A stretch of 64,000 nt of DNA from Cacajao melanocephalus (lineage: Eukaryota > Chordata > Mammalia > Primates > Pitheciidae). The notes under the pieces are model-generated. The model searched no databases and was not told the DNA's origin. It saw nothing but the letters and a program-made list of their open reading frames with translations. Position 1 is the stretch's first letter; each line of letters opens with the position of its first letter. This document shows positions 1 through 15,996 of the stretch, piece by piece. The position numbers were made by a program, and so were the translations under genes. The stretch covers positions 42,081 to 106,080 of the forward strand of contig CAUYLG010044636.1 of NCBI GenBank assembly GCA_963573385.1. The letters are read 5' to 3'.

Positions 1-140
1 TGTGCAAATATAAATTGCACAATGAGTTCAGGGAACTCATGGAAGGTGAGGTATGCGAGATGAGGTTGGAGAGAACAGCAGTGTGAGGCTACAATGGCTC
101 TTTTGTGTGAAGTTTGAGCTTAATTTCAAAAGCTACTGGA

Positions 141-518
141 TAAGTTACTAGGGCTGCAAAACAAAGTATCACAGACTGGGTGACTTACACAACAGAAATT
201 GATTTATTAACAGTTCTGGAGGTTAGAAGTTTGAGAGCAAGGTGCCAGAACTCGTTGGCTTCTCCTCCACCTCTCTTTTTGGTTTCTACATGGCTGCCTA
301 TTTCCTGTGTCTTCACATGGTCTTCCTTTGGTACGTGTCTGTGTCCAAATTTCCTCTTCTCATAAGGATGTCAGTCACATTGGATTAGAGCTCACCTTAC
401 TTGACTTCATTTTAACCTAAGCACCACTTTAAAGACCCTATCTCCAAATATAGTCACATTCAGAGATACTGGGGTTTAAGACACATGGATTTTGGGGGAA
501 ACAGTTTAGCCCATAACA
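141..518 (-). mobile_element. MLT1-type MaLR LTR, antisense
   Basis: The stretch reads as the reverse complement of an MLT1 LTR. It has the 'cacagactgggtg' block near its left edge, the 'cagttctggagg' block after it, a central 'tataaggatgtcagtcacat'-like segment (here 'cataaggatg...'), and ends 'cccataaca'. These are landmarks of the MLT1A/C group. No partner LTR or internal region adjoins it, so it is probably a solo LTR. Short frames inside it are not genes. The subfamily is not resolved. Confidence 0.8.
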
Positions 519-1754
<1,236 letters not shown>

Positions 1755-1764
1755 AAGCCTGATA

Positions 1765-2224
1765 AGAACACGGAAGTGAAGCCAGAAAGTCTTGACTAAT
1801 CTCCAAGAAATGTGGTAAAGGTAGGAGTGCTATAGACTACTATTTGGAGGGTCAGGAAGTCTTGCAGAAAGATTTTGAAAATGGGAAGATATGTTCATGA
1901 TTGTAGACTGCGGAAGGAGCTAGTAAGGAGGAAATGTAAATTAGTCTGGATTGTAATTTTACATTACAATTACAAATTGGTTGAATTTTACATCTTCCTA
2001 ATTCAACCAATTCAGGAAGAATTTAATGTTGTGATTAGGTACTGCTACTTTAAAAAATTAATAGAATTTTTAATAGAATTTATTACTGTGTGATGAGCCT
2101 TATCTAATCCATAATCTTAAGGCAATGAATGTATCAAGAAGAGGAGATATGAAAAGTTTTAAACAACTAGAAAATGGGTAATGGTAGTGCTTTCCCCTCA
2201 CAAAATGCTTTTTACATATTTTTT
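1765..2224. other. Unassigned sequence with a hairpin cluster
   Basis: No gene or repeat family recognised. It contains the inverted-repeat cluster listed separately at 1951-2019 and is otherwise AT-rich. Confidence 0.5.
1951..2019. repeat. Cluster of short inverted repeats
   Basis: Three overlapping pairings are visible. 'ttgtaat' at 1951-1957 pairs with 'attacaa' at 1963-1969. 'aattggttgaatt' at 1975-1987 pairs perfectly with 'aattcaaccaatt' at 2000-2012 across a 12-nt spacer. 'cttcct' at 1994-1999 pairs with 'aggaag' at 2014-2019, which would compete with the second stem. No element family is recognised. Confidence 0.75.
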
Positions 2225-2340
2225 TCTTTCAACATCTTTATTGAGTTCTTACTATTTGCAAGGTACTATGCTAAGCTCTGTGGATCCAAATATGAATAAG
2301 ATGTGGTTCATGCCACTGAGGAGATCACAGACTATTAAAA
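2225..2340 (+). repeat. Ancient mammalian repeat fragment (L2/MIR-era), family unresolved
   Basis: The sequence follows the common ancient pattern 'tttattgagt..ttactat..gcaaggtactatgctaagc', then a gap and 'ccactgaggagatcacagact'. It is too diverged to assign by eye to L2 or another family. Confidence 0.45.
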
Positions 2341-2509
2341 TGTAATGTTAGAAGCATTATCTTAAAGCATTATATACCCATGCTATGGAGTCACAGACAG
2401 AACAAACAACTACTTTGATGGAGGCTTATAGGTGACTTTCCTCAGGAGATTACATTTGAGTAATAGGAGTTCCTGGTTCTCATATTAACTTTGTGACTTG
2501 GTTTCCATT

Positions 2510-2605
2510 GTCTCTATTCACAGTTGAGGTAACTAAGACTAAGCAAAATTAAGTGGTTTGTTCACAAGTTTCAAATCTATCAAATAATAGAATTAGGACT
2601 TTAGC
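2510..2605 (-). mobile_element. MIR-like SINE fragment, antisense
   Basis: The segment has the reverse-complement MIR core pattern: an 'acagttgaggtaactaagac' block, then 'ttcacaagtt', then 'agaattaggac'. It is highly diverged, as expected for MIR. Confidence 0.5.
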
Positions 2606-2865
2606 TTACCTGACACCTCCTGAGACCACCTTCTTCTCTTTTTGTGGCAATAGAACATACACATTTTTATTTTGAATCATAAGAGAAAGTGCAAATAAAT
2701 TTATTGACTGATAATGATACAATTACTCCCAATAGCTACCTTCATGTATTTGAAACACTGTCATGTGAAAGAGAGATGAGGCTTTTCTTCTGTTGACTTG
2801 CAAAGTAGAAAATAGAACCACTGGCCATTCAGGTCAGATAGATAGAGCTTTCTTAGAGGATTTTA

Positions 2866-2894
2866 AACACACACACGCACACATGCGCACACAG
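2866..2894. repeat. Imperfect (CA)n microsatellite
   Basis: About 29 nt of alternating AC are interrupted by G and T substitutions. Confidence 0.85.
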
Positions 2895-3184
2895 GTTAAC
2901 ATCAATCATCACTGAAGAAACAACAAGCTTAGAAACAAGAGTAGGAAAATCAGGGGAGATTTGATATCTACATAATTTCACTTTAAAAATTAAAAGAGAA
3001 GAATATATTTTTATGAATTAAATATGTCTGAAGGCATTATTTAAAAAGCAACATAATGGCATAAGAATACAGCCTGGATTAAAAACATAATGGTTAAAAG
3101 AAAAACCCATTAGCTAGGATCTACACCCTTTAAGTGTCCTAGCTAATGGCAGAAAATGTTCAAATACAGAAAAAAGCCGATTTC

Positions 3185-3480
3185 AGATTTAAAAAGCACA
3201 TTGAGTGCCAAGCAGAATAAACAAAAACAAATCCATACATAGACACCTTTTGGTAAAACTGTATACCACCAAAGTTGAACTATTAAGAGCTAAAGAGGAA
3301 ATGTTAAGAAAGTATAGATCACCTACAAAGAAGCAGCAATGAACTGACATCAGATTTCTCATTGACAATAATAGATGCCAGAAAAAACAATGGCATACCA
3401 TTTTCAAAGCACTAAGGGAAAATAACTCAAAATGTAGACTTATCTGTGTAGATACATTGATAGGCAAAAGGCATGGGAGT
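3185..3480 (+). mobile_element. Old L1M 5'/ORF1-region fragment, sense
   Basis: It resembles the old L1M segment in which 'tttctcat..acaataatagatgccagaa' and 'caatggcataccattttcaaag' occur in that order. The flanks on both sides drift into unrecognisable AT-rich sequence. No open frame survives. Confidence 0.55.
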
Positions 3481-6400
3481 GTCAGAAAATTGTAACAAGA
3501 AAAAATTTTTTAAGGAAAATTGCTTTGAAAAGACCACTGATTCTAGCTTTATTATAGTTATTTAAAAAGCTAAATTAATAATATTTAGTAAGTATATGAT
3601 CATGAAAAAGTATATGACAATGGAATTAGAATAAGTGTTTACAGTTTGCTAGTCATGCTAAATAAATTTAAGGATTCTTAAAATAGTTAAAAATTGATAA
3701 AGAAAACTGAGATCTGAATATATATTACTAGGTGTTAGCAATAAAAGTTTTTTTAAATGACATTTGTAAGTTCCTTGTTTCCAGAGTTGAAACAGAGTGA
3801 AAACATGCACAGAATACTTGGGGATGATAATCAGATTAACCACACTGGTAAACAATCGCTTTTATATATCTCTAGAGTTTTATGTTAAGTAGACAGCAAT
3901 TGCACAAAAAAAAAAAGTTTGCCTTGAAGCCTCTCTTTCTGTTAAAAATTTTTTGTTAATTGTCTCTTCAGAAACTAAACTTATAGACTGCTGACCTTTA
4001 TAGCAAATACGTTACTAGGGAGGGAGAACACATTTGATAATGCCAACGTCTGGTTGCCCCTGTTGTGCTTTACACAATGTTCTTCTTCTTCACGGGGTTT
4101 ACACTTGAAGGAGGGAGACACTGAATGATAAATGGGTCTTTATTCTCAACATAAAACACAGAACAACCAAATATTAAATTGTAATTGCTTCTATTCAGGT
4201 GAATGTAAAATTATGCCAAGCTTGCCTTATGAAATAATGAGATGAGGATTGGAAAATAGTCAAACAATTTTACACAGTCTCAAATATCAACCTTGATCAT
4301 AATTCATCCAGATGCTTTTGTCTTTTTCTAAATGGTATAGTTCTGCCATCAAAGTTGAGTTAGTCTTTAGCAATTACAAATGATCAATAATTTCAATGTA
4401 GTTGTTATTTCAATATTAGCTACTAATGATATAAATCTTTGAAACAGCAACAAAAAAACTTATCCTTTTTAGTTACTACTAACTTGGGCCGTATTTGAAC
4501 GATGACTTAGACGTAACCTAAATAGTCTCATAAAATTCTTTCCAAACACTTGAGTGATCCTGTGCCCAAGATATGCATCTGATAGTTTTCATTTCTTATA
4601 GTTTCATTAGTTGAACTTAACATTTCCCCAGATTCCCTTAAAGTTGAATAGTTTAGGGAGGGAACAGTTTGGAACATGAACTCTCAACCCTGTATTGAAT
4701 GATGTAATGTAATTAAAACTCCCCTCAAAAGAGATTAGACTGAGTAGGTCTCCCTATAAATGAGTGAAAACGTTCATCTACTTTATGAAAATTTGTAACT
4801 TTAATTCCTTTTTTATGACAAGCTGCCAGTAATGAAACATAAGATTACATTTAATAATTTTACTCATTACTTATAAAGTAAAATCTTACTTTGCAGTAAA
4901 AAGTTATTACTGTTAAGATACCACTGACATTCATTTATGAAACTGATCATTTCAACCAGTCAACTGTGAAAATGAATGTGGGTCTTAAAACATTTATGCC
5001 GTGGTTAGTCAATTTAATGTACATTAGGTACTAAGAGGATCAGAAAGCATCACATTTCTCATTCTAAACAGTCATGAAAGTCATAAGTATTTATTGTTTA
5101 GACAAATTAAAATGGATATATATTTCTTATTGTTTTATTCCAAAAATGGCAAAACAATTATAGTATAAATGAGCTCATACACTGTGTCTTGATTACTTTT
5201 ACTCCTATGAGAACTCCTCGAGTCCTCTTACCCTTTTGGAGAACACTCACTTGTGTTCTTAAACTGCTAGATAGAGTAACAGTTGTATTCTGTATCTATA
5301 CCTTTTTTCTTCTAAATAATCTTAAATTGTATTCAGCTTTAGTTTATTTTTCTGAAGCTGTATATATCAAAATGTTGAACATTCCTTGTGAAATTCAGAG
5401 GATATTGATTATGCAGAGGGTGCTGTGGGAGAGCAGGACCCCTGTGTTGGGGAGAGAATGCTGCTTAGCTGGATGGCTGGCTGGAACATGAGCGGGGTTT
5501 TCTTTCTGGTTTCTGTCCTTACCACAGTCCAAATTGCCCTAAGGGAAGAATGACAATATAATATATCATCTAAGCCAAGATGCTTTTGAGAGTAAAAGTG
5601 GATTTATTAATAGCTGGAAAAACAACAGGAAACCAGAACTGTCCTTGGCAAATCCCAATGTATGGCTACTCTTTCTAAATGGAGTGGTTAACTTCAGAGC
5701 AGTGCTGATGTCATTTATCACTGTGGCATGACAGTGATAAATTATATTTAGTTACTCCATAAATTTTTGAGAGGCTGTTTTTTAAAGCAGGGAACTGAGT
5801 GCTAAATACGATTCAAATAAGTAGGGTTTAAAATGTCCCAAATGGTTTAAAATCTGAGTTTAGATGCTAAAGATGCAAAAGGTATTAGCAATAAAATCTT
5901 GATGTTAAATGAATGAGAGAGACCAATTGCTTTGGGATTCAAAGTGGAAGATGAGATCACTGCAGGTTTTCTGGTCTGGGAAGTGCCCAGAAAGATGCTG
6001 GGACTTGTTTATAGCCTTGAAATAGGTGGAATTCAGATACATGGAGAAGGAAGCAAAGAGGAAATTTTAGGAGAAGAGAATGGTAGGGAGGAGAATAAAT
6101 CATGTTTATAGGGAAGTGAATCAGTTAGGTTGGTTTGTGGATGGGAGTGGGAGAAGGAGGCATTATTAAAAAATTGAGGTCACATGCCATGAACCTGTCA
6201 AATGATAAGACTAAATAAGGAGTTTGAATTTGGTCTTGCTTGGAAACAGAACCCTACAGAACATGTGGGGAAAAGCTGGTGATATAAAAAATAAAAAATA
6301 AAAATAAAGTGTGTTTTAGAAAGAGTCACTTGGCAATAGTGTGCTGGCTTAATTCAAGTTTGAAGAGAAGAAAAGCTGAAGATAAGAGGCCAGATAGAGT

Positions 6401-6794
6401 GGTTGCCTACTGTGGGTGTAAAGTCTAGTGGTAGAAAGGCAAGGAAGGACCATATAAATTGTTGATTGATTGAGCATGGGAAACCTCTGAGGCGTATGAA
6501 GCAGAAAGAAAGAGGAGTCCAGAAAGGAGCTGGTTTGAGAGGCAAGACCCCAAGTTTTATCTTAGACATGTTGAGATTCAAGTGATGCCTGGATAATTCA
6601 AGTGAATATGTTTAACCCTCAGTTGGGGACAGATTGGCATAGAAAAGAAATACACCTTTTTAGTATGTTATTTGAAAACATGTGCACTTTCCAACAACTG
6701 TTCATTCTTCCAAACCATTCTATAGTGGTTATTAAACTATAATAGAAATCTTCATTAATGAAAGAGCCCGGAAGTCATACAATGACTAACACTA
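3481..6794. other. Unassigned AT-rich sequence, no gene
   Basis: About 3.3 kb in which I recognise no exon, RNA gene or named repeat. There are short A-runs near 3905 and an A-rich patch near 6290-6306. A 100-codon frame at 5189-5491 has no homology I recognise and no supporting splice or polyA signals. Confidence 0.45.
5713..5742. repeat. 12-bp inverted repeat with 6-nt loop
   Basis: 'atttatcactgt' at 5713-5724 is perfectly complementary to 'acagtgataaat' at 5731-5742. No T-run follows it and no gene lies near it. Confidence 0.8.
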
Positions 6795-6955
6795 ATCTAT
6801 AATTTAGTAAACTTGGATTCTAATCTTGTCTCTGCCTTGAACTATGAGCCTAAGGTAAGTCATCTACCTTCTCACTATATCAGGACTAATTTCCTCATTT
6901 GGACAATGAAAGGATTAGACCAGTCTCTTCCAGCATGAAACTGCCTTGATTCCAT
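6795..6955 (+). mobile_element. MIR-like SINE, sense
   Basis: It follows the MIR layout: 'ggattctaatcttgtctctgcc', a 'gcctaaggtaagtcat' block, 'tttcctcatttggacaatg' and 'ggattagacca'. Divergence is high. Confidence 0.6.
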
Positions 6956-6974
6956 AAGCAGGAAGGGCTGCCAT

Positions 6975-7510
6975 TGTTATCCTTTTCAAGTCCTGCTGAT
7001 TTGGAATGTGATACCAGTATTAGTTTTCCATTGAAATTGTTAACAAATTCCCCCAAACTTGGGGACTCAGTAGAAATGTATTTTTTTTTTAAGTCAAGTA
7101 GATCAGAAATTCAACATGAGTCTCACTGGGCTAAAATCAAGGTTTTGAAGGCTGGGTTTTATCTGGAGGCTCTTGGGGAAAATCATTTTCTGGCCCTTGA
7201 CAGTTTCTAGAGGCCCTCTATATTCCTTGGCTCATGGTTCCTTTCTTCCATCTTCAAAGTCAGTATTGGCAGACCTAGGCCTTCTCACATCACCTCACTT
7301 GGACCTTCTCTTCTGTTTCCCTCTTCCACTTTAACAACTCTTGTGATTACATGGCGCCCACTGTGTAGTCCAGCATAACTTCCCTATCTCAAGGTCCTTA
7401 ACTTTACCCCACCTGCAGTGTCCTTTTTGCTATGTGAGGTGACATGTATATTCATGGTTTTAGGAATTGGGATGTGGACATCTTTGGGGGAACATTATTT
7501 TGCCTACCAA
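6975..7510 (-). mobile_element. Antisense LTR-like repeat (MaLR-like, subfamily unresolved)
   Basis: Recognisable blocks of a widely dispersed human repeat occur in order: 'tctcactgggctaaaatcaa', 'ttccttggctcatgg', 'ccatcttcaaagtcag', 'tcttctgtttccctcttcc', 'gtgattacatgg', 'gtggacatctttggggg' and 'tattttgcctacca'. The whole is in reverse orientation, with an internal T-run at 7081-7090. I read it as an old solo LTR of the MaLR group and did not fix the subfamily. Confidence 0.6.
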
Positions 7511-9221
7511 GATACCTTTTTACTGAGAAAACAGGACACAATCTCATGTTCTTTTTCTATTCCTTTTGCTTCATATAATATTGAAATCTTATCCAGACAT
7601 TTTACTGTACCATATAAATATATATTTCAATAATTTTTAATCTCTCAAAGTTTAAAATATGGCAGTGATTGTCACCAAGGTATATGTCGAATGATTCTTA
7701 AAAATTTCTTAATCCTGCCATTCAACAAACATAAAACTCAGCAAAGAGTAATATTTGAATTTAAAGTGGAAAACTTTATTTTTTAAATATGGAGAGAATA
7801 TAATCATGTGTTTACTTTAGAAAATAATGCAAATATTAATGAGTGAAAAAGTAAACTGTATTATAGCATTTTACTTTTTAAAACTTGTTGCTAAAATGAT
7901 ATTTTTAAAAAATAAAAGCATATCTAATCTTAGACCAACTCCTTTTCCTATTCACTGACCTTGGCTAGACAGAAAGAATATTACATTGAGTGTTTTTATT
8001 TCTATCTATAAACAATGACAAAAGCAGTATTTGTCTTTGACAGAATCATGAGGCTTTGTTAATTGAGATTTGTGAAGAGAGGTCCTCTAGAAGAGGAAGT
8101 GTCTTTATTCCTTTGTAACATGCTCATTTCAAAGTACCAGTAGAAACAGTTGCAATAATGCCACAAATAGAAATACAAATTTAAAAAGGCAGCAAGTGGT
8201 AAGGTGGTACAAGAATTTCATTGTCATGCAAACATTACTAGAGAAGATGAATCTAGATGGAAAAGTGTATTACCAAGGAATTATGCTAAGTTGTTTTTCT
8301 CAGTTAAATTTCCAGAAAACAATTCAGAGTCCTGAAAAATATTGTATAAGAAATAGAAATTATAAAGTTAGAGAATAATCACCCTCAAAGCTTCATGTTC
8401 ACTATAAAACTAACAATGGGTCTTTTGTTAAAATAGACTCTTAAAAATCTCACCAAAATATTCATTTTATTCTAATTAACTAAACAATGTTTCCCTCAAG
8501 AAGGGGAAAGACGGACACAGACACTTTGCATTCCTGCTTGCAACAAGAGCCAACCTAAACTCTGCCCATGCAATGTCTTAATGACACAAGGGAAATGGCT
8601 AAAACCACACTGGAAATAGAAAATGCCTTTAATACTTTCTTCATCTCATGAAGAAACTGGACAAAGCAAATCAGATGTCCCACTTGTTTCTTTGGTTTAC
8701 ATTTGTTTCTTTCTCTAACTTTCTTCTCTTGGTTCCTGGCTCCATTAACTGTTCGGGTTTCTTAAATGGGAGCTGAGGAAAATGTATGTAGCATGGTTTG
8801 TTTTCAATAGTTATTTAATTCTAGCTGAGATATGTTGCAGAAGTAGGCAGGATGGACTGGTTGGGTGAGATGGTTGTCTAGTATATGGAAAAGGAAAGAC
8901 CACATTTAGCTTCTGTCTTTTGTCATTTGTTCTCTAACCACAATTTCATCACTTAATCATTATAATCTAGTTAGGGAATCAATATTTTATCTTACAGAGT
9001 AGATTTAAAATATTATATGTGTCTGTTATTCAAAAATACTTATGAAATCTTTTTACTTCTGGACTAATGTGTTTATTGTTTATATCCCATGATTTAATAT
9101 TTTATGGTCTATTTATAGTTTATACTGTATTGTTTCCCCAATACAATGTGCACATTCTTGAATTTTTTGTTCACCTTCCCGGAAATGTCCTTTTGCCTTC
9201 TCCCAGGCAGACACTTTCCAG
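7511..9221. other. Unassigned AT-rich sequence, no gene
   Basis: No exon, RNA gene or named repeat recognised in 1.7 kb. Short frames here (for example 8196-8378) resemble nothing I know. Confidence 0.45.
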
Positions 9222-9346
9222 TCAACCTTCAAAACTCAGCTCTCCTTTTTCTTATATTATGAAATCTTGTGTAATATGAAGCCTATGGTGTCTCCTTTCT
9301 CTGCATTCATATAGAACCTATGTTTGGGCTGAACCATATGTTTCTA

Positions 9347-9403
<57 letters not shown>

Positions 9404-9462
9404 TTATTGTCTTTCCAACTAGATGCTAAGAAGATTCTTAGAGGCAGGGATTACTTATAATT
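9222..9462 (+). mobile_element. L2 LINE 3'-end fragment, sense, split by a microsatellite
   Basis: 'ccttcaaaactcagctc' followed later by 'tgtctttccaactagatgct' and 'gaggcagggattact' matches the order of the L2 3' end. A (TG)n(GA)n tract has grown inside it at 9350-9402. Confidence 0.6.
9350..9402. repeat. (TG)n-(GA)n compound microsatellite
   Basis: About 17 TG units are followed directly by about 9 GA units. The tract is uninterrupted and therefore likely polymorphic. Confidence 0.95.
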
Positions 9463-9465
9463 TGT

Positions 9466-9990
9466 CAGGACTCTTGGTTGCAAGTTAAAGAAACCCAACT
9501 CATATACCAACTTAAGCAATGAAGAAGGTCCAGGGGTGAATCTGGCTGAAGATTTGTCATATCTAAATTAGGTTTCCAAATTTATCATTAGGAATCTGTC
9601 CATTATTTGTTATCTCTGCATTCCTTTGTTTTGGCTTTGTTTTCCAGTAGCAGCTGCCTAAATTGTGCCTTTCGGGAGTAAAGGGAGAGCTTCCTTCTCT
9701 CAATAGATGCAGAGAAAGTCCTGGGGCTGATGCTCATTGGCTCCCTTGGACTGTCTTGCATTATGTGCTTACTCCAGACTAATAATTGCCATTGTCAAAG
9801 GGAAGCAATTGAGTCATTGCCTTGGCCTGAGTTACATGGTCCTATAATGAGCCAGGGAGTGAGAACAGTTGCTCTCTCATTCCCCTAACATAGGCACTAA
9901 GATTGGAGGAGGGGTAGTTGCCCAAAGGAAAAACAGGGCTTTTGTGCCAACACAATGGGAAATGAATGCCAGATAGGAAAAACCAAGATA
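9466..9990 (+). repeat. Dispersed human repeat, family not named
   Basis: The order 'aggactcttggttgcaag', 'agaaacccaactcat', 'gtccaggggtgaatctggct', 'gagagcttccttctct', 'ggaggaggggtagttgccca' and 'gaatgccagataggaaaaac' follows a repeat I have seen dispersed in human DNA but cannot name with certainty. Its right end runs into the local duplication listed next. Confidence 0.45.
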
Positions 9991-10114
9991 TCCACTGAGG
10001 AGTTTAGTACCTGTTTGCTGATTGATGAACTAAACATCTTTGTAGGAAAGAAGTCAGGTTTGTAGATATTCTGTACCATTTTTCACCTTCATCCAAAGTA
10101 TTTTACAGTTAGGA
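9955..10114 (+). repeat. Copy 1 of a diverged local direct duplication
   Basis: This segment aligns colinearly with 10723-10883. Shared blocks are 'accaagat', 'tgctgattgat', 'gtcaggtt', 'gtagat.ttctgta.catt' and 'tttcaccttcat'. Similarity appears to continue past the end of the dispersed repeat into its flank, which favours a local duplication over two independent insertions. Confidence 0.7.
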
Positions 10115-10722
10115 TAGTGCTGTGTATCCTCTACGTGCTTCACAGCCACTGTTGGAGGTAGATGTGAGGGGATATGACTTATGACTTTGGCTCCCTCCTG
10201 ATATATCACTAGGGTTAGAAGGCTGATACTCTCTCAAGGGTGGATTAACAACTGTGCTTACCTCTTTGAACCTTTCAATAGGATCTCTGAGTTCTTTTGT
10301 GAAAGAGTAAACCGAATAGCAATCAATCTCTCATTGTGGGTTGTGCTGGTGTTGGCCAAATGGCTTCATGATAAAACTAGGTAGCATTATCAACTAATTA
10401 AATATTTCCCAGTTACCAGTTGTGGGACTCTTTTGGATTCTCTCACTGAGAGCTGTGTTGATTTCTGAAGATGATTATAAAACATAGAAATGTTAAGCTT
10501 TCAAAGTTACCATTATTTCAAACATAAATTGTCAATACATGTACACCAAATTGGCTAACAGGGTTTTTGATTGCTTGTTTTGTACATGGAGAAGTAAGAT
10601 CAGAGATATTTTAAGAACAAAAATTTAATTTACATATTAGGGAACTTGCCTGAGACCCAGCCAGTGAAGATCTTAATGAATAGTGCAGACAGTAAATGAA
10701 GAATTTTGGAAGATTAATTTCC
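10115..10722. other. Unassigned spacer between the two duplicated segments
   Basis: No gene, RNA or recognised repeat. AT-rich. Confidence 0.5.
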
Positions 10723-10883
10723 ATGGGAACTGCATGCTGGGCAGGTAAAACCAAGATGCCCATTAGGAAGTTCAGTAAATATATGCTGATTGATCAATTT
10801 AATACACCTGAAGGACAAAGGTCAGGTTCATGTAGATTCTGTATCATTTTTTCACCTTCATTTCTAACACTTTATGGTTAGAC
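10723..10883 (+). repeat. Copy 2 of a diverged local direct duplication
   Basis: Partner of 9955-10114, about 610 bp downstream of its end. Both copies start near 'atggga' and carry 'aaaaccaagat' or a close variant, then the same ~120 bp with scattered substitutions and small indels. Confidence 0.7.
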
Positions 10884-11450
10884 TACATAATGATATGTTT
10901 GAATAAAAGCACACGTAATCTTCCATCATTTGAATTTTGTTTACCATTTGAGTATGACTTTCTTAGCTAGTTAAGTTTGTGTTTTTATGTGTGAGAAAAG
11001 AGCAACTCAAGCATAAACAGAATAGTGTATCCTTTAAAAATCAATGTTCTGAAACCTCTGAGAAAGCGAATATTTATTTTAATCAAAAATATTTATTGAA
11101 CACTGCCTTAGTTTTATTTTTAATCTTTACTTTTTAGGACTGGAAGATAAGCAAGAATCTGCAGCTGGTGCCTGTCCGAGTATTAGTTTGTTCTTACAAA
11201 TGTTTTACTCAACGTGACCCTAACCTCTTTGGAATTGCTCAGGTGTAGAACAGGTGAGGTGCTCATTCACAGCCTCACTCGACTTGCCCTGTCACCTCTG
11301 CATACACAGTCAGATTATGCCCTGCTTAGGATACCATACTGTGTCTGTTCTCTTTGACAACGCATTAAATAAAGGAAGAAAACTAATTCTATTATAATGT
11401 TCACGTTTTTATAACTTTTCTAAGCATTTTGCTTGTTTAGTTTCCAGTAG
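10884..11450. other. Unassigned sequence
   Basis: No recognised gene or repeat. It ends at the long T-run that precedes the first L1 fragment. Confidence 0.5.
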
Positions 11451-11474
11451 TTTTTTTTTTTTTTTTTTTTTTTT
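11451..11474. repeat. Homopolymer T run (24 nt)
   Basis: Twenty-four uninterrupted T. It could be the tail of an unrecognised antisense retroposon, or part of the breakpoint preceding the L1 fragment at 11501. Confidence 0.9.
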
Positions 11475-11500
11475 GGCTTAAAAGCTGCAATTTTAGTCTA

Positions 11501-11938
11501 TGATAAAACAGACATTAAAGCAACAAAGACCATAAGAAACAAAGAGGGACATTACATGGTGGTGAAAGGATCAATGCAACAAGAAGAGCTAAGGATCCTA
11601 AATATATACGCACCAATACAGGAACACCCAGATACATAAGGCAGCTTCTTAATGACTTACAAAGAGACTTAGACTCCCACACAATAATAGTGGGATACTT
11701 TAACATGATACTGTCAATATTAGACAGTTCAACGAGATAGAAAATTAACAAGGATGTCCAGGACTTGAACTCAGACCTGGAACAAGTAAACTTAACAAAT
11801 ATTTACAGAACTCTCCACCCCAAATCCACAAAGCATACATTTTTCTCAGTATCACATTACACCTATTTTAAAAGTGACCACATAACTGGAAGTAAATCAC
11901 TCCTCAGCAATCGCATAGCATTTCACAGGTTTAAGTAA
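11501..11938 (+). mobile_element. L1 ORF2 endonuclease-region fragment, sense
   Basis: The text follows the L1 ORF2 endonuclease region: 'aaaacagacattaaagcaac', 'ggtgaaaggatcaatgcaac', 'cctaaatatatacgcacc', 'gacttagactcccacac' and 'cagaactctccacccca'. It breaks off after 'actcctcagcaat'. Its last ~100 bp cover the same L1 interval as the first ~100 bp of the larger fragment at 12196, so the two cannot be one simple colinear element. No open frame survives. Confidence 0.85.
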
Positions 11939-12048
11939 AACACGGGCTGGCTGCTTGTTTGTTATTTTCATCCCTTATTCCTTCCCGTCTCCATTGTTAA
12001 GCACAATGATTGGCATAAAAGAGGTTTTTAATATCCATTTTTAGACTG

Positions 12049-12185
12049 CATTCTAGCCTGGGCAATAGAACAAGAATCCCGTTCTCTCTCCCTCTTTCTC
12101 TTCCTCTTTCTTTCTCTCCTACATTCTGTTTTTTCTTTCACTCTCACTTTCTTTCCTCTCTTTTTCTTTCTTTCAAAAGTAAAAA
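12049..12185 (+). repeat. Alu 3'-end remnant plus CT-rich tract
   Basis: 'gcattctagcctgggcaata' and 'acaagaatccc' match the last ~45 bp of an Alu right arm. A polypyrimidine tract of C, CT and TTTC units (about 12085-12175) and a 16-nt A-run follow. It sits in the wedge between two overlapping L1 fragments. Confidence 0.6.
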
Positions 12186-12195
12186 AAAAAAAAAA

Positions 12196-15763
<3,568 letters not shown>

Positions 15764-15996
15764 ACAATGAGAACATGTGGAAACAGGGAGGGAAGCATCA
15801 CACATTGGGGTCTGTTGGGGAGGCTAGGGGAGGGACAGTGGGGGCTGGGGAGGGTGAGGTGAGATCACATAGGGAGAAATGCAAAATATAGGTGATGGGG
15901 GGAATGAAGGCAGCAAACCACCTTGCCATGTATGTACCTATGCAACAACCCTGCACTATCTGCACATGTACCCCAGAACCTAAAGTGCAATTAAAG

